In this document: one piece after another, positions 12,701-20,709 of the stretch | How positions within the stretch are numbered: the stretch's first letter is position 1 | Layout: each line of letters begins with the position of its first letter | Source of the DNA: Ciona intestinalis | Lineage: Eukaryota; Chordata; Ascidiacea; Phlebobranchia; Cionidae | Assembly: GCF_000224145.3 (NCBI RefSeq) | Contig: NW_004190407.2 | Span: 1-64,000, forward strand | Direction of reading: 5' to 3' | DNA length: 64,000 bases | Translations under genes and position numbers: made by a program | The notes under the pieces: model-generated | What the model saw: only the letters and a program-made list of their open reading frames with translations | What the model was told of the DNA's origin: nothing | The model's database searches: none

Positions 12701-15700
12701 CTTACCAAAAGAAATTTTTTAAAATGCATTTTTAAGCTAGCTATCAAAAACTGTCGCAAAAACAAGAATAAAAAACTCACTTACCAAACGAAATTTTTTA
12801 AAAGGCATTTTTAAGTTAGCTATCAAAAACTGTCGCAAATACACAATAATAAACTTACTTACCAAACGAAATTTTTTAAAAGGCATTTTTAAGTTAGTTA
12901 TCAAAAAACTGTGGCACTAATACACAATAATAACCTCACCCTAACAGAGCATACTGAAATGCATGCGGAGAGCTTAAGCATAGTTCAAAGACCGCAAGGA
13001 CGGTAATAGAGAATCTATCTTAGAAGTTAATTAAATTATAAACCACTTACTGGCTGTAGTAATGAGACTTGCATTGCAGGACTACTAAATAACTGACGTA
13101 ATATATAACTGCGTTTCAAAACACTTATATAGTGATAACTTCCGAAAGTTAACAAGAATATTTTGATTTTTTTGCTAAAATTGTTTGAATTTTTGAGTTT
13201 ACTAAATAACTGACGTAATGTATAAACGTGTTTCAAAACACTTATATAGTGATAACTTCTGAAAGTTAACAAGAATATTTTGAATTTTTTTGCTAAAATT
13301 GTTTGAATTTTGAGTTTAATAAAGATATGTATAGGTCTATACAACTTTTTAAATTTTTTTTTTTGCTAAAATTGTTTGAATTTTCGAGTTGACTAAATAA
13401 CTGACGTAATATATAAACGCGTTTCAAAACCTTTATAGTGATACCTTCCGAAAGTTACATTATTTTTAAACTTAAGGCATTTTAAAAAATTTTACTTGAG
13501 TAATAGTTTCGGAAAAAAAAGTGTTTTGAATTTTTGAGTTGACTAAATAACTGACATAATATATAAACGCATTTAAAAACAATTAACTTTTGTGATAGTT
13601 TCCATAAGTTGCAACAAAATTTTAAATTATTTTTGATAAAATTGTTTGAATTTTTGTGTTTAATAAAAAAAAGTGAGGTCCTACAGTTTGACCTGCCATG
13701 GAACCTGGGATTTAGGCCAGAGTTGGCCCATTACCCTAATATTGTATATGCACATTCTATTCTATATAGGTGAGGTCCTACAGTGTGGCATACCACGGGA
13801 CCTGAGATTTAGGCCAGAGTTGGCCTATTACCCCAACATTGTATATGCACGTTATATTCTATATAGGTGAGGTCCTACAGTGGGACACGCCATGGGACCT
13901 GAGATTTAAGCCAGAGTTGGCTCATTACCCCAACATTGTACATGCACATTCTATTCTATATGGGTGAGGTCCTACAAAAACCAGTGAGTGACCACTGGGT
14001 TGAAGCAATGTCTGCTTAGTGTCTTACTTAAAGATACATCACTTATCAGGATCGCTATCAGTGTCATGCATTGAACCTTGTACCCTTATGTTACAAAGCA
14101 AACGCCTAACCACTTAAGTACTTCAAAAAAAAAAAATTTCAAAATAAAAAAAAATTTTAAATAAAAAATTCTAAAAAAAAAATCTTTTAAAAAGTAGTTT
14201 CTCAATTTGCAAAGATTTAAAATTCGGAAACCAAATAAATAGAAATCATACGTTACCTGCCACTGTAGGGCAACCAAGCTATCACATGATAACATGGAAA
14301 CATCCAGCATTTTAAAAAAACTATAGAAATTCTAAATATTTATGCTAAAAAGCAAAAAGATGATATTTTATTAAAATTTTAAAAAACTATGTTTTTTTCC
14401 TAATTTTTAGCTAAAAGTTGAAAAAATAACCTTGAACTGGTTGCAATATTTTTTACAAACATAACTTATATATACTTATACATAAAACTGCAAAAAAAAC
14501 AACTTATTTTCCTGTTTTTGACAGTTTTCTTTAAAAAAACACCCATGTTGGAGAATGTTTAACTGAATCTACTAATTTGGTTTAAAAACAGTTTAAATAC
14601 TATAAGGTCGAAAAAACTGTTTTCTGTGCTTAATTTAAGGTCTAAGAAATAGAGAAAAACACAGTATTTTCCTGTTTTGAAATAAAACACTCAATTTTGT
14701 CTAAACTTTCAGTTGTAATAAACACTAATCTTGGTCTAAAAACTGTATTTTTGGTCAATTTAAAGTCTGAAGAAGAAACATTCTACCTTTCAGGATTAAA
14801 AATAAGGCATTAGAATAGACATTTTAACTTTGCCAGAATGTTTTAACTGTAGATAAGATACCAATCTTGGTCCAAAACTGTTTATGGCTTAATTTAATAC
14901 CTAAAAAATAGAAAAACACTTAATTTTCCTGTTTTTGATAGGTCTTATTAATACTTTCCTCTTAAAAACACTCAATTTTGCCAGACTGTAAAAATATAAA
15001 TAGTAATCATAGTCCAAAAACTGTTTGTTTTGCGTTCAAATTTCTTGCACTCAATCTAACATTTTTGCGCTTAATTTAGAGTCTGGGAAAGAGACATATA
15101 TAACTACTGCTTCCATTGTGTGGCTGGCACACAGTAAGGATATGCATTTCGTGCAATGTTTAAATAATTAATGAGGGCATTGCAGTGTAGCGGATTTTAG
15201 AACCTGGGTTCAAATAGAATATGGGATTTTTGGCGAATAAAAATTTGAAATGTGTGCACACCTGTGAAAAGTGGTGCAACCAATTCAAGGTTATTGTTTC
15301 GTTGACACTTTGCTAAATTTTTGTTTACATTTAACTTAACATATATAAACACATGTGAAAAGTGGTGCAACCAATTCAAGGTTATTGTTTTTTAAAACTA
15401 GCTGTCAAAAATACTGAAGTGTCCGTCAAATACAACTTAACTTATATAAACACCTGTGAAAAGTGGTGCAACTAATTCAAGGTTATTGTTTTGTTGACAC
15501 TTTGTAAAACTAGCTGTAAAAAATACTCAAGTGTCGGTCAAATACAACTTAACTTGTCATGAAACAACAAAAAATGCACAAATACCAAAAAAACTCAATA
15601 AAAAACATAAAAAATGTACTGAAATTACAAAAAACAGTACGAAAACCATAAAAAATTATCAAAATAGCATAAAAATTGTCCAAAAATGATAAAAACTGTA

Positions 15701-17127
15701 CAAACTACAAAAAAATGTATGAAAGTTATAAAAACTGTTCAGAAAGCATCAAAACAAACCTGTCTAGTCATGGAATTAGAAGATGATTCAGAAATACTTT
15801 CGTCTCTTCTTAGTTTGGACTTCTTTCTGACTCCTCTGTGATGCTGCAGGAAAATTTGATTTAGAAAACAATATAAAATTAAACTTTTTTGGCAGTTACA
15901 TACATGGTAACTAGTAAGCAGGCACAAGGTGTATGAAACAGAACACCTGTGTAACTGTGTTATAATCAAAAAACCATAAAAAATAATATGAAACTGAAAA
16001 GTCTGAATTTGTTAAAAAAATTAATTATTGAGTTACATATGTGGTAACTAGTAAGCAGGCACAAAGTGTATGAAACAGAACACCCATGTTATATTCAAAA
16101 AACCATAAAAAAATAATGTAAAACAGAACTCTAGCGCTAAAATAAGCAAAATGACTCTTAATTCATAAAAAAATGACTCACAAAGTTACATATATGGTAA
16201 CTAGTAAGCACTAACAAGGTGTATGAAACAGAATAACATAAGCGGAACATGTAAATAGAACAAACACACAAACAAAACGATATAGAAGCACAAGAGTGAC
16301 ATAACAATCACCTGGTTCTATAGTTTGCCATGCAGTGAGCGGTCGCGTAACAAAATGTGACATAAATAGGGATACACATTACAGAATTTCGAATCCTTCT
16401 GTATTCAAATCTAATTACGGGATTTAGTATTCTGTTTAATGACGTCATCATACATCATCTCTTGGACTAAACTAACCATTTTTTATAACTTTGAAAAAAG
16501 ATTCTTGTGTGTGTGGGTCTTTCGAGAGAAAACGTTCCGTAGCGTCTTTTCAAAGGTTGCCATACGTTTCGGCTTGACTGTTTTGGCGTCATAAGTTTTT
16601 TCTTATAGTTAGAAAAATACTTACAAAAAATAAACGCTGAATGTAAATAATAAGTCCGCATCCTTGTACTTGATATCATATTTATTGTTCTAGATAAAGG
16701 GTAATAATCCTAGCCAGTGAACATATTGTAACGACATAGATTAAATAGATTATCACAATATAGAATACAAGTATACTATGTAGAAATCATACACTATCAA
16801 ACAAGACTAACTTGGGCAATACGACACGTTACACAACGACTGCAAACAGACTGATAATGTGAAACAAAGAATATTGAGAAACAACGATAAAAAGACGCGC
16901 GAAAAAAAGATGCCTCGCGCGTAATCAGTGACGTCACGACATGCGCTACCGTGCTCGGCCAAAACCGTTGGTGACGTCACAACACGCACGAAAATGTTGA
17001 CGTGCCCAAAACCCCACAGAGTTCAGACATAACAGTAAACATAATATCATTTTCAAACCTGTTGTACTGGAGCACTGTGTACAGGTAATGTCTCAGCATG
17101 GCCAAGATATTGGGGTTCGCAAGCCAT
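3718..17127 (-). CDS. CACNB: voltage-gated calcium channel beta subunit (CACNB), complete 13-exon model
   Basis: This is the cytoplasmic auxiliary subunit that binds the alpha-interaction domain of Cav1/Cav2 alpha1 subunits and promotes surface expression and gating. Thirteen exons give 1518 nt, 505 residues plus stop, with all phases closing. Order: variable N terminus (1-51), conserved [14 protein letters not shown] segment and helix (52-91), SH3 (about 92-165, with FAVRTNLNY and NNDWWIGR), HOOK linker (about 166-235), inactive guanylate-kinase domain (about 240-470, with [32 protein letters not shown]-like block, [21 protein letters not shown]), and a short C tail (477-505). Length is normal for the family (about 480-600), but the tail is much shorter than in vertebrates. 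The start chosen is the ATG at 17125-17127 ([14 protein letters not shown]). Two other short first exons may exist (14257-14310 and 13051-13074). Ciona would be expected to have one such gene. Confidence 0.93.
3826..3859 (-). CDS. CACNB: CACNB exon 12: 34-nt mini-exon
   Basis: Acceptor GTAATTTTAG and donor GTAAGT bound 34 nt ([11 protein letters not shown] plus 1 nt). It enters in phase 0, as exon 11 requires, and leaves in phase 1, as the terminal exon requires. No homology supports the tail, so the call rests on splice sites and phase. Confidence 0.6.
4209..4344 (+). repeat. 66-70-bp direct duplication
   Basis: AAACTGCATTTCATTTAAAT to GAGAGAATCAAGGA occurs twice in direct tandem. Confidence 0.85.
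4348..4625. repeat. GAGAGAACG-rich unidentified element
   Basis: TTCTTACGTTCTCTCG and TACGAGAGAGAGCGC blocks recall 19730-19830 (TTCTTACGTTCTCTC…CGAGAGAATG). Possibly a small inverted-repeat element; not resolved. Confidence 0.4.
4926..5258 (+). repeat. 125-bp tandem repeat, 2.7 units
   Basis: Landmarks GGTTGGTTTGGTCATTTATA, GTGACTTATCCATGGTTGCC, GTGTGTGGATAAGCAGACAT. Nearly identical units. Confidence 0.9.
5446..5644 (+). mobile_element. MITE-A, full length
   Basis: CACNB intron 11; small insertion after the left end. Confidence 0.88.
6085..6246 (-). CDS. CACNB: CACNB exon 11: GK C-terminal helices
   Basis: 54 codons: [33 protein letters not shown] and a Ser/Asn-rich start of the tail (…SQSPHLQ). 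Donor GTAACT. Confidence 0.97.
6323..6695 (+). repeat. 71-bp minisatellite array
   Basis: Five units between CACNB exons 10 and 11. Confidence 0.9.
6765..6860 (-). CDS. CACNB: CACNB exon 10: GK domain
   Basis: 32 codons: [20 protein letters not shown], then [12 protein letters not shown]. Phase 0 on both sides. Confidence 0.96.
6960..8225 (+). repeat. minisatellite, 80-105-bp units
   Basis: About 14 units built from CACTGTAGGACCTCACCCAT, ATAGAATAGAATGTGCATAT, GGGTAATGGGCCAACTCTGG. Unit length varies by presence of an AAATCTCAGGTCCCATGGCG block. Fills most of CACNB intron 9. Confidence 0.9.
8238..8389 (-). CDS. CACNB: CACNB exon 9: GK domain
   Basis: Encodes [20 protein letters not shown], then [20 protein letters not shown]. 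Acceptor TTCCAG, donor GTACAT. Confidence 0.97.
8397..8688 (+). repeat. 125-bp tandem repeat, 2.3 units
   Basis: Same unit as 4926; starts 8 bp upstream of the CACNB exon 9 acceptor. Confidence 0.9.
8800..8968 (-). CDS. CACNB: CACNB exon 8: GK domain
   Basis: Encodes [20 protein letters not shown], then [20 protein letters not shown]. These helices form part of the groove that binds the alpha1 interaction domain. Confidence 0.97.
9137..9428 (+). mobile_element. MITE-A with a partial second copy in tandem
   Basis: A full copy to about 9330, then a right half repeated to 9428, then a (TA)n run. Suggests slippage or unequal exchange inside the element. Confidence 0.8.
9468..9627 (-). CDS. CACNB: CACNB exon 7: start of guanylate-kinase domain
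   Basis: 160 nt encode a Ser-rich stretch, [20 protein letters not shown] and [10 protein letters not shown]. The P-loop position is degenerate, as in all beta subunits, so no kinase activity is expected. Confidence 0.97.
9994..10075 (-). CDS. CACNB: CACNB exon 6: HOOK
   Basis: 82 nt encode the acidic linker [20 protein letters not shown]. Acceptor CACCATACAG, donor GTAAAA; the split codons on both sides make V and R. Confidence 0.88.
10140..10325 (+). mobile_element. MITE-A, right end lost
   Basis: Ends at CCATCTTG and then TA-rich sequence. Confidence 0.78.
10338..10428 (-). mobile_element. MITE-A, left half only
   Basis: Joins directly to a 71-bp minisatellite array at AACCGTACACATGG. 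Confidence 0.72.
10428..10905 (+). repeat. 71-bp minisatellite array
   Basis: About 6.5 units, starting inside a truncated MITE-A. Confidence 0.9.
11053..11263 (-). CDS. CACNB: CACNB exon 5: SH3 second half and HOOK
   Basis: 211 nt encode [20 protein letters not shown] and then [15 protein letters not shown] and a Ser/Thr-rich HOOK ([19 protein letters not shown]). Donor is GTAAGT. Confidence 0.97.
11489..11524. mobile_element. MITE-A terminal fragment
   Basis: Only GGTGTCCCATCTTCCCCCAC and the end remain, 30 bp from the donor of CACNB exon 4. Confidence 0.65.
11556..11678 (-). CDS. CACNB: CACNB exon 4: SH3 first half
   Basis: Forty-one codons ([17 protein letters not shown]…KDFLHIME). They carry the SH3 RT-loop region and [17 protein letters not shown]. 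The upstream intron holds a 31-bp tandem array that begins about 15 bp before the acceptor. Confidence 0.97.
11690..11870 (+). repeat. about 31-bp tandem array
   Basis: Six units of TTTGGCAACACTTTTTTGTA type, next to the CACNB exon 4 acceptor. Confidence 0.88.
12072..12191 (-). CDS. CACNB: CACNB exon 3: conserved N-terminal block
   Basis: Forty codons, phase 0 on both sides. They encode [20 protein letters not shown] and a charged helix ([20 protein letters not shown]), nearly identical to vertebrate beta subunits. Confidence 0.97.
12690..12935 (+). repeat. about 76-bp tandem array, three units
   Basis: CTTACCAAACGAAATTTTTT, GCATTTTTAAGTTAGCTATC. Confidence 0.87.
13051..13074 (-). CDS. CACNB: second candidate alternative first exon of CACNB
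   Basis: ATG opens MQVSLLQP, followed by a consensus donor GTAAGT in phase 0, again compatible with exon 3. It is very short and lies beside a 119-bp tandem array, so it could be chance. Confidence 0.25.
13078..13662 (-). repeat. about 119-bp tandem array, five units
   Basis: ACTAAATAACTGACGTAATA, GTTTCAAAACACTTATATAG, GCTAAAATTGTTTGAATTTT. Degenerates away from CACNB exon 3. Confidence 0.87.
13672..13978 (-). repeat. same 80-105-bp minisatellite, three units
   Basis: Opposite orientation to the 6960 array, in another CACNB intron. Confidence 0.88.
13986..14122 (-). mobile_element. SINE fragment, head half
   Basis: GACCACTGGGTTGAAGCAAT to CAAACGCCTAACCACTTAA. Confidence 0.68.
14257..14310 (-). 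CDS. CACNB: candidate alternative first exon of CACNB
   Basis: ATG opens [18 protein letters not shown], followed by donor GTAACG in phase 0, which is the phase needed to join exon 3. Vertebrate beta2a and beta4a use short alternative N termini spliced directly to GSADSYTSRP. This is a structural analogy only; no sequence homology is claimed. Confidence 0.35.
14320..15230. other. AT-rich CACNB intron sequence
   Basis: Loosely repeating AAACACTCAATTTTCCTGTT and GTCCAAAAACTG words; no clear unit, no exon seen apart from the candidate first exon just below 14310. Confidence 0.6.
15235..15560 (+). repeat. about 110-bp tandem array, three units
   Basis: CACCTGTGAAAAGTGGTGCA and CCAATTCAAGGTTATTGTTT. 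A related single copy is at 42060-42195 in FHOD. Confidence 0.85.
15760..15843 (-). CDS. CACNB: CACNB exon 2
   Basis: Acceptor TTTCCTGCAG and donor GTTTGT bound 28 codons ([16 protein letters not shown]…SMTRQ). This matches the basic, serine-rich block that precedes GSADSYTSRPSDSD in vertebrate beta2 and beta4. Confidence 0.88.
15897..16235 (+). mobile_element. three SINE tail fragments
   Basis: GGTAACTAGTAAGC units at 15906, 16032 and 16197, each about 70 bp, spaced by AT-rich sequence that also repeats. Confidence 0.65.
16929..16979. promoter_or_regulatory. two CRE-type TGACGTCA palindromes in CACNB intron 1
   Basis: 16929-16936 and 16972-16979, both as GTGACGTCAC, in a locally GC-richer stretch 80 bp downstream of exon 1. 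Could bind CREB/ATF; function is inference. Confidence 0.4.
17059..17127 (-). CDS. CACNB: CACNB exon 1 (start codon)
   Basis: ATG at 17127 opens [20 protein letters not shown], then donor GTTTGA in phase 0. Homology is weak here, as expected of beta-subunit N termini; Cys3 is the only obvious candidate for lipid modification. The phase fits exon 2. Confidence 0.7.
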
Positions 17128-17349
17128 TTTTTACAATGATGATATCACTTGTACAGAATACAGAGCATGGCTAATTCTAAATTCTAAAAGAATCTGAGAA
17201 TAGATAAACAAAAATGATATTATATTTGTTTGCCCAATTTATTTAATGTAATAGCCTATACAATCTGTTCTGGCATTTTTAAATATATTTAAGATTTAAA
17301 ATTATAATATATTATACATACCTGTTTGTAGGACTGAAAAAATGAATAA

Positions 17350-17645
17350 GTGTTGCTTGCTTTATCTTTGCGTGGCCGGAAAATGACAGTCGTTATAACA
17401 CAGGTGTTCTGTTTCATACACCTCATGCCAGCTTACGAGTTACCATGTATGTTACTTTGCGGGTGATTAGTTTTTATGTATGGCTGATAATTTGGACAAC
17501 CCATTAGTGACCACTGGGTTTGAGCAATTGCCGTTAAGTGTCTTGCCCAAGGACAGCGACGCAGCCTTGGATAGCAGCGACGAGCCCTGAACCCATTAAC
17601 TCTGGGTTAGAGGCAGGCGCGCAAACCACTTTGCCACGCTGTGTA
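17350..17645 (-). mobile_element. SINE, full length
   Basis: About 225 bp upstream of the CACNB start codon. Minus-strand head GTGGCAAAGTGGTTTGCGCG and box-B-like GGGTTCAGGGCTC are clear. Confidence 0.85.
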
Positions 17646-18339
17646 AGAATTAATAATTATCTCTGAACTGTTATTGTTATAATTAAATTAAAAAGTTTAA
17701 CATTAAAATATTATGTGCTTAAGGTATTCCAATTTAGTTGCAAAATTTTAAATTAGTAACTTGCATATTTTTAATATAAAATAGTCAAAAAGTGTGCCAC
17801 AAACCAGAACTGCGGGCATAACGTATTACATATATCTGTAATTTTAGACTCTTTTCACTATTATCGTTATTTTATATTATTTCTAAACATTCAATTCTGT
17901 TTAATTAAAAAATAACAACAACAGAAAAGTCTCAGTTTTTTCATAGTAGGTAAAAAGGCTTAATTTAAATAAATTGTTCTAGTTTAAACGATATTGCGAC
18001 AGCGTTTTCCAAGTTTTACATTAAATAACCAATTTAAAATTAATTATAAAAAGAAAATTTTCAATAAAAACATCCAATTTAAAACAACAGTTTACGGACA
18101 GAAAAATTAGCAAAATTGACAAAAATTTATCTAAAAATTGTTAAACAATATATAATCTACATCTGAAATACATTTTTAAGTTTATTTTACTCGAAAAACT
18201 GTATAAAAACGCTTTCAAAACATAAAAAAAATTAGGAAAATTTGACGCAAAAGAAAAACTAATTGTCGGCTTCATGCCTGAACGATTTCCCGTGACCCCA
18301 AAAGTTAAAAACAAGAGAGTCAATTTATTATCGTTTTCT

Positions 18340-18452
18340 ATTTATACCACAACTGTTGTTTTGTCGCTATATCCTGTCTTTTCGTTTAAAATATTTCTAA
18401 ATCTTCGCTACAGTATAATCGAAGAGACAAATAAAGTTATTATTATTATTAT
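18340..18452 (+). mobile_element. dispersed element B, (TTA)n-tailed
   Basis: GTTGTTTTGTCGCTATATCC, AATCGAAGAGACAAATAAAG, then (TTA)n. Confidence 0.62.
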
Positions 18453-18477
18453 ATATGCGCAACAGTTTTTAGCTTGG

Positions 18478-18560
18478 TTCTGTATGACTGACAATTTATT
18501 TGCATAATCAATTTAGTGACCACTGGGTTGGAGCAATGACTGTTAAGTGTTTTGCCCAAG
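18478..18560 (-). mobile_element. SINE body fragment
   Basis: GACCACTGGGTTGGAGCAAT and TTTTGCCCAAGGAC. Confidence 0.65.
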
Positions 18561-18774
18561 GACTCTTACAATAGTAGCAACATTAAATATCGATATTTTC
18601 GTATCTGTTACCAACTGCAACGGACACACCTGTTTTGATCTTTGTAATGATACGACAGTATTTTCGCATTTAACATGAAATAGTCTACAAAATAACCATG
18701 CACAAACAAGAATATACATATATATGTATAACTTGTAAACGGGCACTTGTTTGAGAATCAGAATACGTTGGGCT

Positions 18775-18860
18775 TACTCGCAACATACATGGTAAATCGT
18801 AAGCTGGCACGGGGTGTATGAAACAGAACACCGGTGCTATAACAACTGTCGTTGCCCCGC
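18775..18860 (+). mobile_element. SINE tail fragment
   Basis: CTGGCACGGGGTGTATGAAA and following. Confidence 0.65.
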
Positions 18861-19019
18861 CATAAATGGATAGCACATTTTACCCAATCAATTGCACAAA
18901 GTGCGTTTTTAGCAACAAATGGGTTGTAACAATATTCGTCAAGTGCCATTTTAAAGGACGCATGCGCTATAATGACAACAGCATTAGAACCGTATGCATT
19001 ATGGAGAAATGATTAGAAC

Positions 19020-19125
19020 TTGTTTTCACCCTGGCAGAAGAACGACAGTCGTTATAAAACGGGTGTTTTATAACGTCTTGCCCGCTTATGAGTGACCACT
19101 AATGTTACTTTGTGATGATTTCGCC
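19020..19125 (-). mobile_element. SINE tail fragment
   Basis: AACGACAGTCGTTATAAAAC and GCTTATGAGTGACC. Confidence 0.6.
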
Positions 19126-19144
19126 AAAAGTCACAAGCATAATA

Positions 19145-19516
19145 TAGTAGGGTGGGGGAAGATGGGACACCTTCTGCCTATAATATCTAAACATCCTGAT
19201 CGTGTTTCAACCAATTAACAACGGTCTATGTGAGTCCTGTGGATACGGTTTTATAATTCTTGAAATATTCTTTGTTTACTACCAAATTGGACGAGAAAAT
19301 TGAATGAACAGATGTCCCATCTTCCCCCACCCTACTATAGAACACCTTTTCATTCTATTTTTGTCGTCTGATTTAGTATAGTAACAAGGAAAACGCAATA
19401 AATTATCAAACCATATCCTCACAACTCCCTTACACCGTTGTTAATTGTTTAAAATACGATCAGGATACTTGTATATATTACGTGCTAAAGATGTCCCATC
19501 TTCCTTCACAGTACTA
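19145..19516. mobile_element. two MITE-A copies head to head
   Basis: Forward copy 19145-19339, then a reverse, more decayed copy 19340-19516 sharing the junction TATAG. Confidence 0.82.
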
Positions 19517-19841
19517 TGCAGAAGACGCGACTTATAGCGATCAGAAACCGCGATTCTTATCGTACTTACCCGTTCACTAACAGCCTTAAATAATACGTTT
19601 ATTTTACATGAAATACTACCATTGCACAGCGCTACTAAAAAGTGCAAAGCAAAAAAAACAGCTTTTTTCCACGATATATGAAAATGTGTTAGAGAGTATA
19701 TGAAGACCAATAGCAGAAAAAATCTATTGCCTTTTTCTTACGTTCTCTCTATCGTAGAGCAAGAAACGAGAAAGGAAAAACGAGAGAATGAAAAAACGCA
19801 AAAACCACAAAAAAAGTTTTCTGATAGACAGCTACATTTTG

Positions 19842-19983
19842 TATAGTAGGGTGGGGAAGATGGAACACCTATTTAATCCATTTTCTCGTCCCAATTGGTA
19901 GTAAACAAAAAACATTCAATGAACTATAAAATTGTATTCCTTTTTATGTGCTAGAGGTGTCCCATCTTCCCCCACCCTACTAT
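19842..19983 (-). mobile_element. MITE-A with internal deletion
   Basis: Both ends intact but about 50 bp of the middle missing. Confidence 0.85.
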
Positions 19984-20591
19984 ATAGGCTCAAAAAATAA
20001 AAAAAATGCATTTTTTTAATGTGTGACATAAAATTTGGTCCAAAAACAATAAATATCCATTTAAATATATTGATATAGAACTTTAAAAAATGAAAAATAA
20101 TAAACAGTGTAAACTTCCAGCAACTTAGTTGAAACATTTTTCCCCAAAAAAGGTTTTAAATACAACTTTATGGGAAAAATTCAAAAAAAACAAACAAATT
20201 TTCAACCAAAAACTTAGACATAATATTTGTGTAATGCATATTTTAGACAGAAAAATGTAGCCTTATACCACAGATGATACTTTTTTAGCAAAACAATAAT
20301 GGGTAAAAATGGGTTTAACAGTTTTAGGTCACTTTTTTTAGACTTTTTTTAAAACTTGCTCTTAATTGAAACTATGATTAATATAGTATATTTAATTTGA
20401 AGTGTCCTATAAAAAATCAGAACGAAAGTAGCCAAAAAACTCATAACTTTTTCAACACATTTTGCGCAACTATTTTTTACATAATTCTCTTTTAAAAAAA
20501 CGCAGTTTTTCCAGATTTTAGACAAAAAATAAAAAAATTTTGAAACCCTGTTTTGGGGCGGCAATACAAAAATGGAATTTTCTAGAGTTTT

Positions 20592-20709
20592 TCAAACTAC
20601 TGTGTAGGACTCCAACTTATGAGTTTGATAGTAATTGTCCAATATGTTTAGAACTACGTCCATAGCTGTCGTGTATTGGTCTATGTCTCGTAGTAAGATG
20701 GGTAAAAAT
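20592..20709 (-). CDS. PLEKHA8: PLEKHA8 terminal exon
   Basis: Acceptor TTTATCGCAG. Encodes FLPILLRDIDQYTTAMDVVL and NILDNYYQTHKLESYTVV, then TGA at 20592-20594. It matches the last GLTP helices of FAPP2. Confidence 0.93.

Larger units (their letters stand above)
17646..20591. other. spacer between PLEKHA8 and CACNB
   Basis: Apart from the listed MITE, SINE and element B copies this is AT-rich sequence. No coding exon found. The CACNB promoter is presumably here or close to 17.2 kb. Confidence 0.55.

Noticed and set aside
17322-17333. 12-nt micro-exon (TTTTCAG acceptor, GTATGT donor) upstream of the CACNB start
   Set aside because: Too short to support, in front of the chosen ATG, and next to a SINE tail.
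18758-18949. 63-residue frames with Tyr/Cys
   Set aside because: Cover a SINE fragment; similar peptides appear in other SINE copies.
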